This document shows positions 55,729-64,000 of a stretch of 64,000 nucleotides of DNA, in pieces. The notes under the pieces were generated by a model that did no database searches, had not been told where the DNA came from, and saw only the letters and a list, made by a program, of their open reading frames with translations. A program made the translations under genes and the position numbers. Position 1 is the first letter of the stretch; each line of letters opens with the position of its first letter. Source of the DNA: Sphingobacterium thalpophilum (GTDB lineage Bacteria; Bacteroidota; Bacteroidia; Sphingobacteriales; Sphingobacteriaceae); NCBI RefSeq assembly GCF_901482695.1, contig NZ_LR590484.1, forward strand, positions 5,766,001 through 5,830,000, given 5' to 3'.

Positions 55729-57195
55729 TTATTTTCTATTTACCGTATGATATTGCGACAATAGCGCATACTGTGTCGCATAAGCGAACATAAACATGCC
55801 CTCGATATTATTCTTGTTTTGATCCGCATACCAGCCTCCAAGCAAATCAGCTGGTAAAAATCCAGAACGTAAGAAATGGCGATAACCGTAGTCCAGATTT
55901 TGCTGGAAAGAATCCATAAACTTCCCGGTTTGCCCATACAACGGATAGATCTGGAAAAATCCCTTCAGCAACACCACGTTAAACCAATTGTTAAATCCGT
56001 CTGACGCATAGGTATAATGACCCGGAATTTGGCTTCCCAGCTTAGCAAAGTACTGGAAACTCGCATTAGCCAGTCTTTTGCCGTCTTCAAGGTAAACCTC
56101 GGATTTGGTCGCACGATACAGATCCGCAGCTCCTGATATCATTGTTCCGCTGTTATAGGAGAATGCTGTACCGACCGCTCTACGCAGCTGCGTATTTTTA
56201 CGATATTTCTTTCCGTTGACCACTTCATAGGCAATTGTACAGTCCGGATAGCAATCTCCCATCATATCGTCGTACACGCCATTTTCGTTTAGTAAATGTT
56301 CTTTTTGCCACGCATAAATCCTTTTAGCAAAATCCAAATAAAAAGAGCTTTTCGGTACCATTTTAGAATGGCGTGTCTTTCTATCATGCGCATCAACGTA
56401 ATTGTGCTCGACAAGGTCTGTTTTGTTTTTATAGATCTCGTGCAGCCATACCAGTGGACTAATCATTGGGCCATTGCTGCAGGCATGCTTGGTCACATAC
56501 CCGGGGCCCCAAGGAATGCCTCCATTTTCCGCACCTTGATCATTTAGTGTACAATCCCAACCATCCAGTACATATGCAGTAAGGTATTCCGCTTCGTTGA
56601 GATACGCCTCTTTTCCTGTCAAGTGATACGCTTCAATCAGCTCGCGGATGAGCCACATCTGATCGTCATAAACGTTTAACACTCCAGTTACATTTGCAGC
56701 TCCTTTTTGTGCAGCGCGGTCTACCGCGTATACTGTCCAATCTCGTGTCTGTGTGAACGAAATTAGACGGAACGTGCCTAAATAATAAGCTGCATGATCA
56801 TGTAGTTTATCTAATAATTGGACATACTGATCATAATATTGGTCGAATAGCACCTCGTTTCCCTGATCTTTTTGTAATTGAAGAGCACGGAGGATTGCAT
56901 TTACAGCTTCAATCGAGGCAGAATACATCCAGACACTTGCTTTTTCCTCCGTGCGCATCTTTGTATCGGGATTATAAAAACGATGCATAATGTGCCCGTC
57001 TGCCGTAAAATAGACATCTACTGATCGATTCACCAGCTCCATGGCACGCATCAGGTTCTGATCTTGCGCCAGCGGATGTGCCGTATTCGTATTGACAAGT
57101 GGAAAAGGACAGACTGGCGCTGCATGACTATGCTGCACCAATATCATTGATAAGGAAGCAACAAGCGAAAATTGTAGCTTTTTAAACACTTTCAT
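55729..57195 (-). CDS. Glycoside hydrolase family 76 protein
   Basis: Start taken at 57195 (MKVFKKLQFSLVASLSM); upstream in-frame residues are not leader-like. A 488-residue exported enzyme with an (alpha/alpha)6 fold. The Asp-Asp pair typical of GH76 alpha-1,6-mannanases is in LNVYDDQMWLIRELIEAYHLTG; GAENGGIPWGPGYVTKHACSNGP and AFSYNSGTMISGAADLYRATK are further family blocks. GH76 enzymes cut alpha-1,6-mannan backbones, as in fungal mannoproteins. It is the first gene of the SusCD operon and divergent from the membrane-tethered regulator. Confidence 0.82.
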   Translation of the reverse strand: MKVFKKLQFSLVASLSMILVQHSHAAPVCPFPLVNTNTAHPLAQDQNLMRAMELVNRSVDVYFTADGHIMHRFYNPDTKMRTEEKASVWMYSASIEAVNAILRALQLQKDQGNEVLFDQYYDQYVQLLDKLHDHAAYYLGTFRLISFTQTRDWTVYAVDRAAQKGAANVTGVLNVYDDQMWLIRELIEAYHLTGKEAYLNEAEYLTAYVLDGWDCTLNDQGAENGGIPWGPGYVTKHACSNGPMISPLVWLHEIYKNKTDLVEHNYVDAHDRKTRHSKMVPKSSFYLDFAKRIYAWQKEHLLNENGVYDDMMGDCYPDCTIAYEVVNGKKYRKNTQLRRAVGTAFSYNSGTMISGAADLYRATKSEVYLEDGKRLANASFQYFAKLGSQIPGHYTYASDGFNNWFNVVLLKGFFQIYPLYGQTGKFMDSFQQNLDYGYRHFLRSGFLPADLLGGWYADQNKNNIEGMFMFAYATQYALLSQYHTVNRK

Positions 57196-57541
57196 TTTAA
57201 GATTTCGATTTATAATTAGTCGAAGAGGGAGAACAAAGAGCCTCTCTATTCCTTCGCAAGGTAGCATCTTCTGATTAATTTTAGGGTTAAAACAGGGTTA
57301 AAAGACAGAAATAAAACGATAACCCGTAAGTCGGACAAACTGAAACAGAACTGTTGGGACGTCAACATTCAAAAATTGTAACATAGCTTTTATTTTACGT
57401 ACCGCATTTTTTTGCATACTTTTAAATCCTGGAAAGATTGATAAGGGATTATACTAACCGTTACTTGACTTGATCGACAAGGATTACATTGTGGCATATT
57501 TTCTTTGTCAGCGATTATTGATATAAGTTTTTCATTGTGTT
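57196..57541. other. Divergent promoter region with 11-bp-period direct repeat
   Basis: This 346-base stretch separates GH76 (minus) and the tethered regulator (plus). It has the tandem repeat at 57283-57303 and an AT-rich right half with no gene. I could not place either promoter with confidence. Confidence 0.6.
57283..57303. repeat. Tandem 10-bp direct repeat, period 11
   Basis: AGGGTTAAAA occurs at 57283-57292 and again at 57294-57303, separated by one C. It lies 88 bases upstream of the GH76 start. The 11-bp period equals about one helical turn and matches the arrangement of SARP-type operator repeats. Confidence 0.8.
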
Positions 57542-60061
57542 ATGCGTTGCTGTGTACTATATTTTGTTGTTTTGCTTTTCATCCCGATATGCTCCTTATC
57601 ACAGGGACTTAAATTTACGGGAGGCCATGAACCGATAGACAAGCGTACTTCCTATGACATGTTTGATAAAAAGGACGTCTCTTTCGAACAACAATTTACA
57701 CTCTCGTTTCAATTATCGATTTATGGTTCCAATTCCTTAGGCAATATCTTCAGGGTTAAGAATACTGACAGTCATACAATCTATAATTTGTTCTACGACG
57801 AAGAAGCCGGAAATTGCATTTTTCGACTGAATGAAGAAGGTAAGAGCAGTTTAATCACTGCTAAAATCGATCAGCAGCTCTTGTTTCGTGAAGAATGGAT
57901 TACTATTCAACTGACATTTGATCTGCAGCAGCAAGTATTCAAATTAAAAATTCAGAACCAGACTTTTCAGTCTCCTAAGGTCAGTCTGCCGAAAAGTTAC
58001 CGTCCACATGTTATATTCGGGAAGAGCGACTATCTGATCGACGTACCTAAGATGTCCATCAAGAATGTTTCGATTGGCACCTCAAGTAATACGTACCTAT
58101 TTCCATTGAAGGAAAACAAAGGCAATATTGTCCATACAGCGGATGGTTCTAATTATGGTTATGTTGTCAATCCAACTTGGCTGATTGTGGATTCGTATAA
58201 ATGGAAAAATCTATTTATCAGCAAATCGCTCTCTCAGGCCGGATCCAGCTATAACCAACGTACCAAAGAGATTTATTATTTCAATCAGGATTCTATTGAA
58301 ATCTATAATGTCAGAACTAACGAAAGGAGAAAAATTGCATTTGGCAACCCTTGTCCCGTAAAGCTGGTATTGGCAAACCATTTTATAGATCCATCGACGA
58401 ATAAATTATATGTCTACGAACTTTTTTATCCAGCACGTTATCAGGGGCCTACCGTAGCCAGTTTGGACTTAACGCATTTTGAGTGGAAGGTAGAAAGCTA
58501 TGATTTATTGAAAACAGAGCTGAATCATCATGGTACATTTTACGACATAGAGAACAAACTGTTCTATATCTTTGGTGGCTACGGCAATATGACCTACAGT
58601 AGCCAGTTCTACCGATACGATTTAGGTTCGGGCAGATGGGAGACTATCAATGACTGGTCGGGAGATAAAATTCTACCGCGGTACTTCTTGTCTGCTGGAC
58701 AAACTTCAAATAAGCGGACAGCTTATATTTTCGGTGGTATGGGAAACGAATCGGGTGAACATATAGTCGGTCGAAAATACCTCTATGATTTCTACCAAAT
58801 CGATCTAGACAACAAGAAAATCATAAAAAAATGGGATCTCCCGTGGAACGACAAGCACATTGTGCCAGCACGCGGCCTGGTATTTCCGGACAGCAACCAT
58901 TTCTTTGCATTATGTTATCCGGAATATCTGACCAAATCAAATATTCAACTATACTGTTTTGACATGAAAGATGGCCGTTTTGACGTTCTAGGCGATTCGA
59001 TTCCAATTTACTCGGATAAAATAAGTACGCATGCGCAGCTTTATTATGACCAGCAGCTGGGAAGGCTTTTAGTATTGGTACAAGAGTCAAAAGACGATAT
59101 ACAATCTACCTTAAAGGTATATTCGCTCAATATGCCTGCCATAAGCTTAAGCGAATTAAACAGTTTTCCTGCGAAAACGCGAAGTCTAAACACGCTTTTG
59201 GCCATTCTAATATTGTGTGGTGCTTTTGGTGTTACAATGTACTTTCTACGAAAACGGAAGCGGGCGTTAATCGTGGATTCAACAGAAGAATTTCAGCGCG
59301 CAGCCATGATCCCTTCAACACATCCTATAGACTCTTTTGCGGGGACTATAGACCATGAACCCAAATTAGCAAACGCAATCTTTCTATTTGGCGAATTCCG
59401 CGCTATTGACCGTAATAATAGAGACGTCTCTCATTTGTTCAGTACAAAACTAAAGCAGGCGTTTTGCCTGATACTATCACAGCCTTCTGGTATAAGCTCC
59501 CGGGCCTTTAGCCAAAACATGTGGCCTGATAAATCAGAGGACAAAGTAAAAAATTCAAGGGGTGTAACAATAAATCATTTAAGGAAGGCCCTGGGAGAAT
59601 TTGAGGGAATCGAACTACTGTACAAGCAGGGAAAGTTCAGGATAGAGCATACAGATCCATTCTATTGCGATTATTTGGACTGCATTCGACTAACATCCGA
59701 CTTCACCCGCACCTATGCAAACGAATTAATACAGATTATACAGCGGGGCAAGTTCTTACAGGGACTGGATCACCCCATATTCGACATGCTAAAATCGGCA
59801 ATGGAACAGCGCTTATTACCGATTTTATTAGCGGAGCTGCAACAGACTGCCGCCGAACACCAGTACAAAAGAAGCGTGGCTATTGCACACACGATATTTT
59901 TATTGGACCCCTTAAACGAACAAGCTTTATTTGCTGAAATTAAAGCACTTATCAATGCTAATCAAAAGAGTCAGGCACAAATCAAATTCAGGGAGTTTTG
60001 TCTCACTTATAGACAAACTATGAATGAAGATTTTCCTTATAATTTTGACGATATAACATAA
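57542..60061 (+). CDS. Membrane-tethered SARP-like regulator with Kelch/LamG-like sensor region
   Basis: An 839-residue protein. Signal peptide (ICSLSQG), then a LamG-like sandwich (about residues 25-215), then Kelch-type repeats (about 215-540: KLFYIFGGYGNMTYSSQFYRYDLGSGRWETIND and RTAYIFGGMGNESGEHI). A single helix follows near residues 549-569 with a Lys/Arg stop (RKRKRAL). The cytoplasmic part starts with an OmpR-like winged helix (IFLFGEFRAIDRNN at 616, then SSRAFSQNMWPDKSEDKVKNSRGVTINHLRKALGEFEG) and ends in a helical BTAD-type domain. It resembles a one-component version of a SARP. Divergent from the GH76-SusCD operon, it probably controls it. Confidence 0.75.
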   Translation: MRCCVLYFVVLLFIPICSLSQGLKFTGGHEPIDKRTSYDMFDKKDVSFEQQFTLSFQLSIYGSNSLGNIFRVKNTDSHTIYNLFYDEEAGNCIFRLNEEGKSSLITAKIDQQLLFREEWITIQLTFDLQQQVFKLKIQNQTFQSPKVSLPKSYRPHVIFGKSDYLIDVPKMSIKNVSIGTSSNTYLFPLKENKGNIVHTADGSNYGYVVNPTWLIVDSYKWKNLFISKSLSQAGSSYNQRTKEIYYFNQDSIEIYNVRTNERRKIAFGNPCPVKLVLANHFIDPSTNKLYVYELFYPARYQGPTVASLDLTHFEWKVESYDLLKTELNHHGTFYDIENKLFYIFGGYGNMTYSSQFYRYDLGSGRWETINDWSGDKILPRYFLSAGQTSNKRTAYIFGGMGNESGEHIVGRKYLYDFYQIDLDNKKIIKKWDLPWNDKHIVPARGLVFPDSNHFFALCYPEYLTKSNIQLYCFDMKDGRFDVLGDSIPIYSDKISTHAQLYYDQQLGRLLVLVQESKDDIQSTLKVYSLNMPAISLSELNSFPAKTRSLNTLLAILILCGAFGVTMYFLRKRKRALIVDSTEEFQRAAMIPSTHPIDSFAGTIDHEPKLANAIFLFGEFRAIDRNNRDVSHLFSTKLKQAFCLILSQPSGISSRAFSQNMWPDKSEDKVKNSRGVTINHLRKALGEFEGIELLYKQGKFRIEHTDPFYCDYLDCIRLTSDFTRTYANELIQIIQRGKFLQGLDHPIFDMLKSAMEQRLLPILLAELQQTAAEHQYKRSVAIAHTIFLLDPLNEQALFAEIKALINANQKSQAQIKFREFCLTYRQTMNEDFPYNFDDIT

Positions 60062-60143
60062 AAAGCTCTCCGAAAGCTAAAGCCCGGCTCCGCTTTTCGG
60101 ATTGAAAGGCCCATCTTTATTGAACAGTTCGTCCCACAATGGT

Positions 60144-60902
60144 TTATTTATATGAAGTGGCAAGCAAACGCTCATGGCGTCTGACGAACTGTTTTTTTAG
60201 CGAATACAGTTTATAATAATCGTATAGACCGATGATCAAAAGCACGACACACACCACATAAAATGTCTTATTGGACAGATAGGCAAACGAAATACCGCTT
60301 ATCAGACCGCCCAGCAGATATGCGCTTACGATGCTGAGCAATAAGTGGAATTTATCCACCAGAGCCTTGTTACTTCGATTTGATTCTTTGGTGAACATGG
60401 AGATCAATACAGCCAAATCGGTAGTTAGCCCTGTGAGATGTGTTGTCTTGACGACTGAATTGGATATACTGGCGGTTAGTCCGTTTTGCAAGCCCATAGC
60501 AAATAATAAGGAGCCTACCAGAATCTCCGTTTCTTTTAAGGAATCTTCGTAAAAAAAATCAAGGTATATTCCTACAAATAATATACTCAAGATTTCCAGT
60601 ATTAAGGGAATTGAATGGGTCAAGTAGGAAGAAAACTTTCCCTTGCCATGGATGATAATCAAATTAGAAAGCATGCTTCCGATCAAAAATAGCAGAATCC
60701 AAAACAAGACCACTGCTCCCTGATACCAGTTTCCCTTGGCCATTTCCTGCGCGAAAACAGCATAATATCCTGTTACGTTGGAAGTAAACGAAAAAAATAC
60801 AATGACAGAAGCTACGTTGACCATTCCGGCCGAAAATGCCGTCAATGCACCTAACTTAATATTATCCTGAATCGTTCTGTGGTTACTATATTTTCTTAGC
60901 AT
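60144..60902 (-). CDS. YoaK family (DUF1275) membrane protein
   Basis: A 252-residue membrane protein with about six helices; GALTAFSAGMVNVASVIVFFSFTSNVTGYYAVFAQEMAKGNW and LFAMGLQNGLTASISNSVVKTTHLTGLTTDLAVLI are the YoaK/DUF1275 signatures (the second is the T-TG-x-x-T-DL element). Transport or signalling role unknown. Its first codons overlap the end of the 166-residue gene by 17 bases, so it is translationally linked to it. Confidence 0.85.
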   Translation of the reverse strand: MLRKYSNHRTIQDNIKLGALTAFSAGMVNVASVIVFFSFTSNVTGYYAVFAQEMAKGNWYQGAVVLFWILLFLIGSMLSNLIIIHGKGKFSSYLTHSIPLILEILSILFVGIYLDFFYEDSLKETEILVGSLLFAMGLQNGLTASISNSVVKTTHLTGLTTDLAVLISMFTKESNRSNKALVDKFHLLLSIVSAYLLGGLISGISFAYLSNKTFYVVCVVLLIIGLYDYYKLYSLKKQFVRRHERLLATSYK

Positions 60903-61386
60903 AATTTTCCTTTCCTCCTTTCTTCAATACGATCCGTGCTATTCCTTTGGTCTGTATGTCCAGATTCAGATGTAAGACCAGTTGATCTTTATCAAGTTTT
61001 TGGATGACAAAGCTTTCCACCAATTGGTTGTTTTTCCGAAGTTCCAGAATATGGCCCCGCCCTTTTAGAAACCAGTTATACTGCTTATCTTCGTGATACG
61101 CAATAAAATTTTTCTCGCCCATTTTTTCAAAATGCCACAAGCCGTCCTTCAATGGTGGCAAATGTGCGATTGCAGCATCTTTGATACGCTCATGGATAAC
61201 CGCCTGTTTTTGAAATAGTGGTGACTTTTCGACCTTCTCGAAGTACCATCCCTGTTCTTCCCATTCACCTTCTAAAAGGCGTTCAGGATTTTCGTAAAAC
61301 ATGACCATAGACGTTGCTCCCAAGAGCAAAAACGTTAACAGTACAAAATTAAATCTCGCCAGTATTCTTCTTTTAATAGTTAACAT
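60886..61386 (-). CDS. Unknown protein with one N-terminal membrane helix
   Basis: A 166-residue protein with one hydrophobic segment (FNFVLLTFLLLGATSMVMFY, about residues 12-31) and a soluble part of mixed beta type: LLEGEWEEQGWYFEKVEK, GLWHFEKMGEKNFIAYHEDKQYNWFLKGRGHILELRK. This resembles small lipocalin-like folds in strand spacing, but no family is recognised. It overlaps the upstream gene by 14 bases and the YoaK gene by 17, so the three form one operon. Confidence 0.6.
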   Translation of the reverse strand: MLTIKRRILARFNFVLLTFLLLGATSMVMFYENPERLLEGEWEEQGWYFEKVEKSPLFQKQAVIHERIKDAAIAHLPPLKDGLWHFEKMGEKNFIAYHEDKQYNWFLKGRGHILELRKNNQLVESFVIQKLDKDQLVLHLNLDIQTKGIARIVLKKGGKENYAKKI

Positions 61387-61888
61387 ACCACTTCTTGTTA
61401 AAAAATAAATCTGCTAAAACATTGCTTCCCGTTTTACTGATGCCCGCTCTTTCAACGATTGGAATATGCTTTGCTCTGCTTTTTAAGTGCAACAATGCCT
61501 GTGCAACATCAAAAAAATGTCTCGTTCTTTTTTCAAATTGATAATCCGCAGGAATTTTGACTTCATCGATCCGGGCACCTTTCAGATAATGTTGTAAGTA
61601 ATTGGGATTGTCTGCCCCCAGAATATCCGCATAGATAGTGAGCTTGCGGCTTTCATACCGGTGACAGATCATCTGACAGGCTTTTAAAAAATCTTCGGAC
61701 TGTAGATCATGGAGCTGATCCTCCAACGTGATACCTAATAATTCACTAATGGAAGTACTGCTTCTGTTGCCATAGACTAAGATCACATCAAGCTGCTCAG
61801 CTTTTGACTGCTCAATGCTCTCAATCACAAAAAAAAGTGAATCAATCGTAAAATCACTGGGAATCAAGACTCTTGTTGCTTTTGCCAT
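61373..61888 (-). CDS. Universal-stress-protein-like small protein
   Basis: Start taken at the ATG at 61888 (MAKATRVLIPSDFTIDSL); an in-frame TTG lies 6 bases upstream. A 171-residue protein whose first strand and helix, RVLIPSDFTIDSLFFVIESIEQ, look like the Rossmann-like start of universal stress proteins (IL-V-P-x-D-F). The second half contains DEVKIPADYQFE and KHIPIVERAGISKTG. No nucleotide-binding G-2X-G-9X-G(S/T) motif is seen, so it may be a non-nucleotide-binding type. First gene of the operon with the lipocalin-like and YoaK proteins. Confidence 0.45.
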   Translation of the reverse strand: MAKATRVLIPSDFTIDSLFFVIESIEQSKAEQLDVILVYGNRSSTSISELLGITLEDQLHDLQSEDFLKACQMICHRYESRKLTIYADILGADNPNYLQHYLKGARIDEVKIPADYQFEKRTRHFFDVAQALLHLKSRAKHIPIVERAGISKTGSNVLADLFFNKKWYVNY

Positions 61889-62019
61889 ATCCAATTACTT
61901 TTTGAACAAAGTTAAGGGACCCGCATGGCAACGGAATGAATCTAAAATTAGCTTTTGATTAGAATTCTAGGATACTTATTAAATGGAGATTAAAAAAGCA
62001 ATAAAAGATTAAAATGGCG

Positions 62020-63378
62020 TTAAAATCGGAGATAAGTTGGCAGTTCTATTTCCACTACCGTACCTTCTCCCACTGTAGAATTAACTTTCAGTGTGCCCCC
62101 GTGGAGCTTAATAATATTCCGGGCCAAGGGGAGTCCAATACCATAACCATCGATTCCACTGGTATTAGATGCTCTAAAGTATGGGTCATAGATATGCTCT
62201 AATTCCGCAGAAGGAATTCCGATTCCTTTGTCCTTGATCAGAATAAAGACGCTATTATCCAAAGCGCCCAAAGCGATATAAGCAGTGCGGTCAGACGAAT
62301 ATTTGCAGGCATTACTTATAATGTTGGATAAGGCTAATTGGAGTAAGACCGCATTACCGTTCACTTTCAAACGCATACTATCATCGGGAAGCAGACTAAA
62401 ATCTGTCACAATCCTGAATTTATCGTTAATGGCTTTTACCGTCAGCTCAGCATCCATTACGATCTGATCAATCCGTACAGGCTTAAAAGCCGTGGCGTTA
62501 TTAACAAATCCTGTACGGGCAAGTAATAACAGTGCTTTAGTTTTTTTCTCCAGATGTTCCGCTGATTCGATAATCTTATACAAGGTCCGCTGGTATTCTT
62601 CCTTTGTCCTTTCTTTGGAAAGTGCCAGATCCGCTTGTCCAATAATAGATGTCAGGGGAGTATTCAGTTCATGTGAAGCATTACTGATAAAGTTTTTCTG
62701 GGTTTCGAATGACGTCTCCAAGCGTGTCAGCATACTGTTGAAAGTCAGGGCCAGATCCTGAAGTTCCCCTTTATACTTTTCTTCATCCAAACGTTTGTAC
62801 AGATTCTCCGAACCGATCTGCTGCACTTCTTTCATCATGGTGAGTATAGGCTTTAAGAAGGACCGCTTCATAAATACTGAAACAACCAATATAAAAAGTA
62901 TACCAAGTACCAAACTGATAATAAGCAAATTACGCAGGTACACCAGATGGTGCGTATAGAAATAGTTTTCTGCCGAAGCTCCTACAATATAGTTTTTGTT
63001 GCCTTTAGAAAAGTACTTTGTCGAATAAAACTGTTTGCCTGCTTTAAAATTTGATGTCCCCGCTTTATTAATTTTATCCCATAGTTCTGCATTGAACCCC
63101 TGACTCCTCAGGATATTTCCATGATCGTCAAATTCAACCAGAAATTCATGCTGGTTATTTAAGTTTTCGATAAAATCCAAGCTCCATTGATCCGTTTGCG
63201 ATGCTGTACGGCTATTGAGAAACTTTTCGGCAGCAATATTCCTTCGTAGGTCAAGACGCTTATAAAAATCCGTAAAAGCAAAATTTGTTATCGAATAGAA
63301 GATAAACCCTACAAAGCAGCTGACATACACGACCAGAATCGAAATCAGATAGATAAGTTTTCTGTTGTAATTATGCAT
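62020..63378 (-). CDS. HAMP-domain sensor histidine kinase
   Basis: A 452-residue kinase with two membrane helices (about residues 8-30 and 150-170) enclosing an extracytoplasmic domain of about 120 residues. A HAMP segment follows (FLKPILTMMKEVQQIGSENLYKRL), then the dimerisation domain with His236 in FISNASHELNTPLTSIIGQ, N-box SNIISNACKYSSD and G-box YGIGLPLARNIIKLHGG. It lies 11 bases after the response-regulator gene and forms a pair with it. The signal is unknown; the layout resembles metal- or envelope-responsive kinases. Confidence 0.93.
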   Translation of the reverse strand: MHNYNRKLIYLISILVVYVSCFVGFIFYSITNFAFTDFYKRLDLRRNIAAEKFLNSRTASQTDQWSLDFIENLNNQHEFLVEFDDHGNILRSQGFNAELWDKINKAGTSNFKAGKQFYSTKYFSKGNKNYIVGASAENYFYTHHLVYLRNLLIISLVLGILFILVVSVFMKRSFLKPILTMMKEVQQIGSENLYKRLDEEKYKGELQDLALTFNSMLTRLETSFETQKNFISNASHELNTPLTSIIGQADLALSKERTKEEYQRTLYKIIESAEHLEKKTKALLLLARTGFVNNATAFKPVRIDQIVMDAELTVKAINDKFRIVTDFSLLPDDSMRLKVNGNAVLLQLALSNIISNACKYSSDRTAYIALGALDNSVFILIKDKGIGIPSAELEHIYDPYFRASNTSGIDGYGIGLPLARNIIKLHGGTLKVNSTVGEGTVVEIELPTYLRF

Positions 63379-63389
63379 TTTAACTCTTT

Positions 63390-64000
63390 TCAGTCCTCAA
63401 TTTTCAAGACATATCCCATCCCGATAACCGTATGTATGGCTTTTTTGCTTGTCACTCGCTCTATTTTTTTTCGCAGATAATTAACATACACATCAACTAC
63501 GTTTGAGCCAATATCAAAATTAATTCCCCATATCTTGTCCAGTAGCTCACTTCTTTCAAACACCTTTTTCGGGTTCTGAATGAAAAGCAGGAGCAGTCGA
63601 TACTCTGTACTCGTTAGGTTCAACTCCTCTCCCTCGCAGTACGCCACCTTTTTATAATCATCAATAGTCAGAAAACCATAGCGATAGATATCCTTTGAAA
63701 ATTGCGGTTCTCGCTGTGAAGCTTGTACAATTGATTGCTGGCGGCGGATCAATGAACGTATACGCGCTTTGAGTTCAATGAGTTTAAAAGGTTTGGAAAG
63801 GTAGTCATCGGCCCCGTTATCAAGACCTAAGACCACATTTTCAGGTGTGCCGAGGGCGGTAAGCATCATGACAGGTAAATCTGTATATCCCCATTGTCTG
63901 ATCTGCTTGCAAATGTCCAGACCGTTAGTACCCGGCAGAAGGATATCCAAAAGAACAAGCGCTACATCCTGTTTCGCCAAAAGCTGCTCAAGTCCTTCAG
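63390..64000 (-). CDS. OmpR-family response regulator (N-terminus cut by window end)
   Basis: The reading frame continues to the right edge, so the first residues of the receiver are missing. Visible are the acceptor Asp in VLLDILLPGTNGLDIC, Thr-Ala in MMLTALGTP, the Lys in DYLSKPFKLIELKARIRSLIRRQ and a complete OmpR winged helix (LTSTEYRLLLLFIQNPKKVFERSELLDKIWGINFDIGSNVVDVYVNYLRKKIE). It is paired with the HAMP kinase. Targets are unknown. Confidence 0.95.
   Translation of the reverse strand, partial: EGLEQLLAKQDVALVLLDILLPGTNGLDICKQIRQWGYTDLPVMMLTALGTPENVVLGLDNGADDYLSKPFKLIELKARIRSLIRRQQSIVQASQREPQFSKDIYRYGFLTIDDYKKVAYCEGEELNLTSTEYRLLLLFIQNPKKVFERSELLDKIWGINFDIGSNVVDVYVNYLRKKIERVTSKKAIHTVIGMGYVLKIED

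Overview
The window reads as a Bacteroidota chromosome, most likely Sphingobacteriaceae (Sphingobacterium-like). The signs are SusC/SusD pairs, a two-component-plus-AraC regulator of the HTCS type, DUF3823, DUF2271, DUF2490 and DUF4126 proteins, GIN-domain secreted proteins, scarce Shine-Dalgarno sequences and several TAnnTTTG promoter boxes. Species assignment is inference. I saw no tRNA, rRNA, CRISPR array, insertion sequence or phage gene.

Layout. 1-2.3 kb: end of a beta-hydroxyacid dehydrogenase, a secreted dienelactone hydrolase and a VanW protein. 2.3-5.4 kb: a TPP-riboswitch-controlled thiamine salvage operon, thiM-thiE-thiD-tenA, with overlapping genes. 5.6-8.2 kb: a GIN-domain protein, a DinB-like protein and an AraC regulator. 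8.2-24.4 kb: sixteen kilobases of one-strand genes forming a nickel/urease island. It has two transcription units: (i) small protein A, ureABC, outer-membrane barrel, ureE, ureF, ureG, ureD, urea channel, DUF2490; (ii) small protein B, hypA, hypB, a second UreE-like protein, a FecB/FecCD/FecE-type importer, a GNAT enzyme and a TonB-dependent receptor. 24.8-29.9 kb: katG, a DUF4126 membrane protein, Hsp20, and an ECF sigma factor with small membrane proteins. 30-35.4 kb: an extracytoplasmic flavin electron-transfer cassette (ankyrin protein, DUF2271, PepSY-flavoreductase, ApbE). 35.7-57.2 kb: a lipase-like hydrolase and a two-module polysaccharide utilisation region. One module has GH43, GH2, GH127 and a mutarotase next to a split HTCS pair. 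The other has GH76, SusC, SusD, DUF3823 and an unassigned GH42-like protein next to a membrane-tethered SARP-like regulator. 60-64 kb: a YoaK protein, two small unknowns and an OmpR/HAMP-kinase pair cut by the window end.

How the parts fit. The island would take up nickel through the TonB receptor and ABC importer, handle it with HypA/HypB and two UreE-type chaperones, and insert it into urease through UreDFG; urea would enter through the channel. There are no hydrogenase genes here, so HypAB probably serve urease. The most striking unreported-looking feature is that both units begin with a small exported, histidine-containing protein ending in LKIPF. Both are preceded by the same 20-bp motif (19 of 20 identical) exactly 20 bp upstream of a TAnnTTTG box. 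This suggests one activator controls both units and that the two small proteins form a nickel-linked family.

The second notable item is the regulator at 57.5-60.1 kb. It has an extracytoplasmic sensor-like region, one membrane helix and a cytoplasmic SARP-type DNA-binding/BTAD region. It is divergent from the SusCD operon, whose upstream region carries a 10-bp direct repeat with 11-bp period, the geometry of SARP sites.
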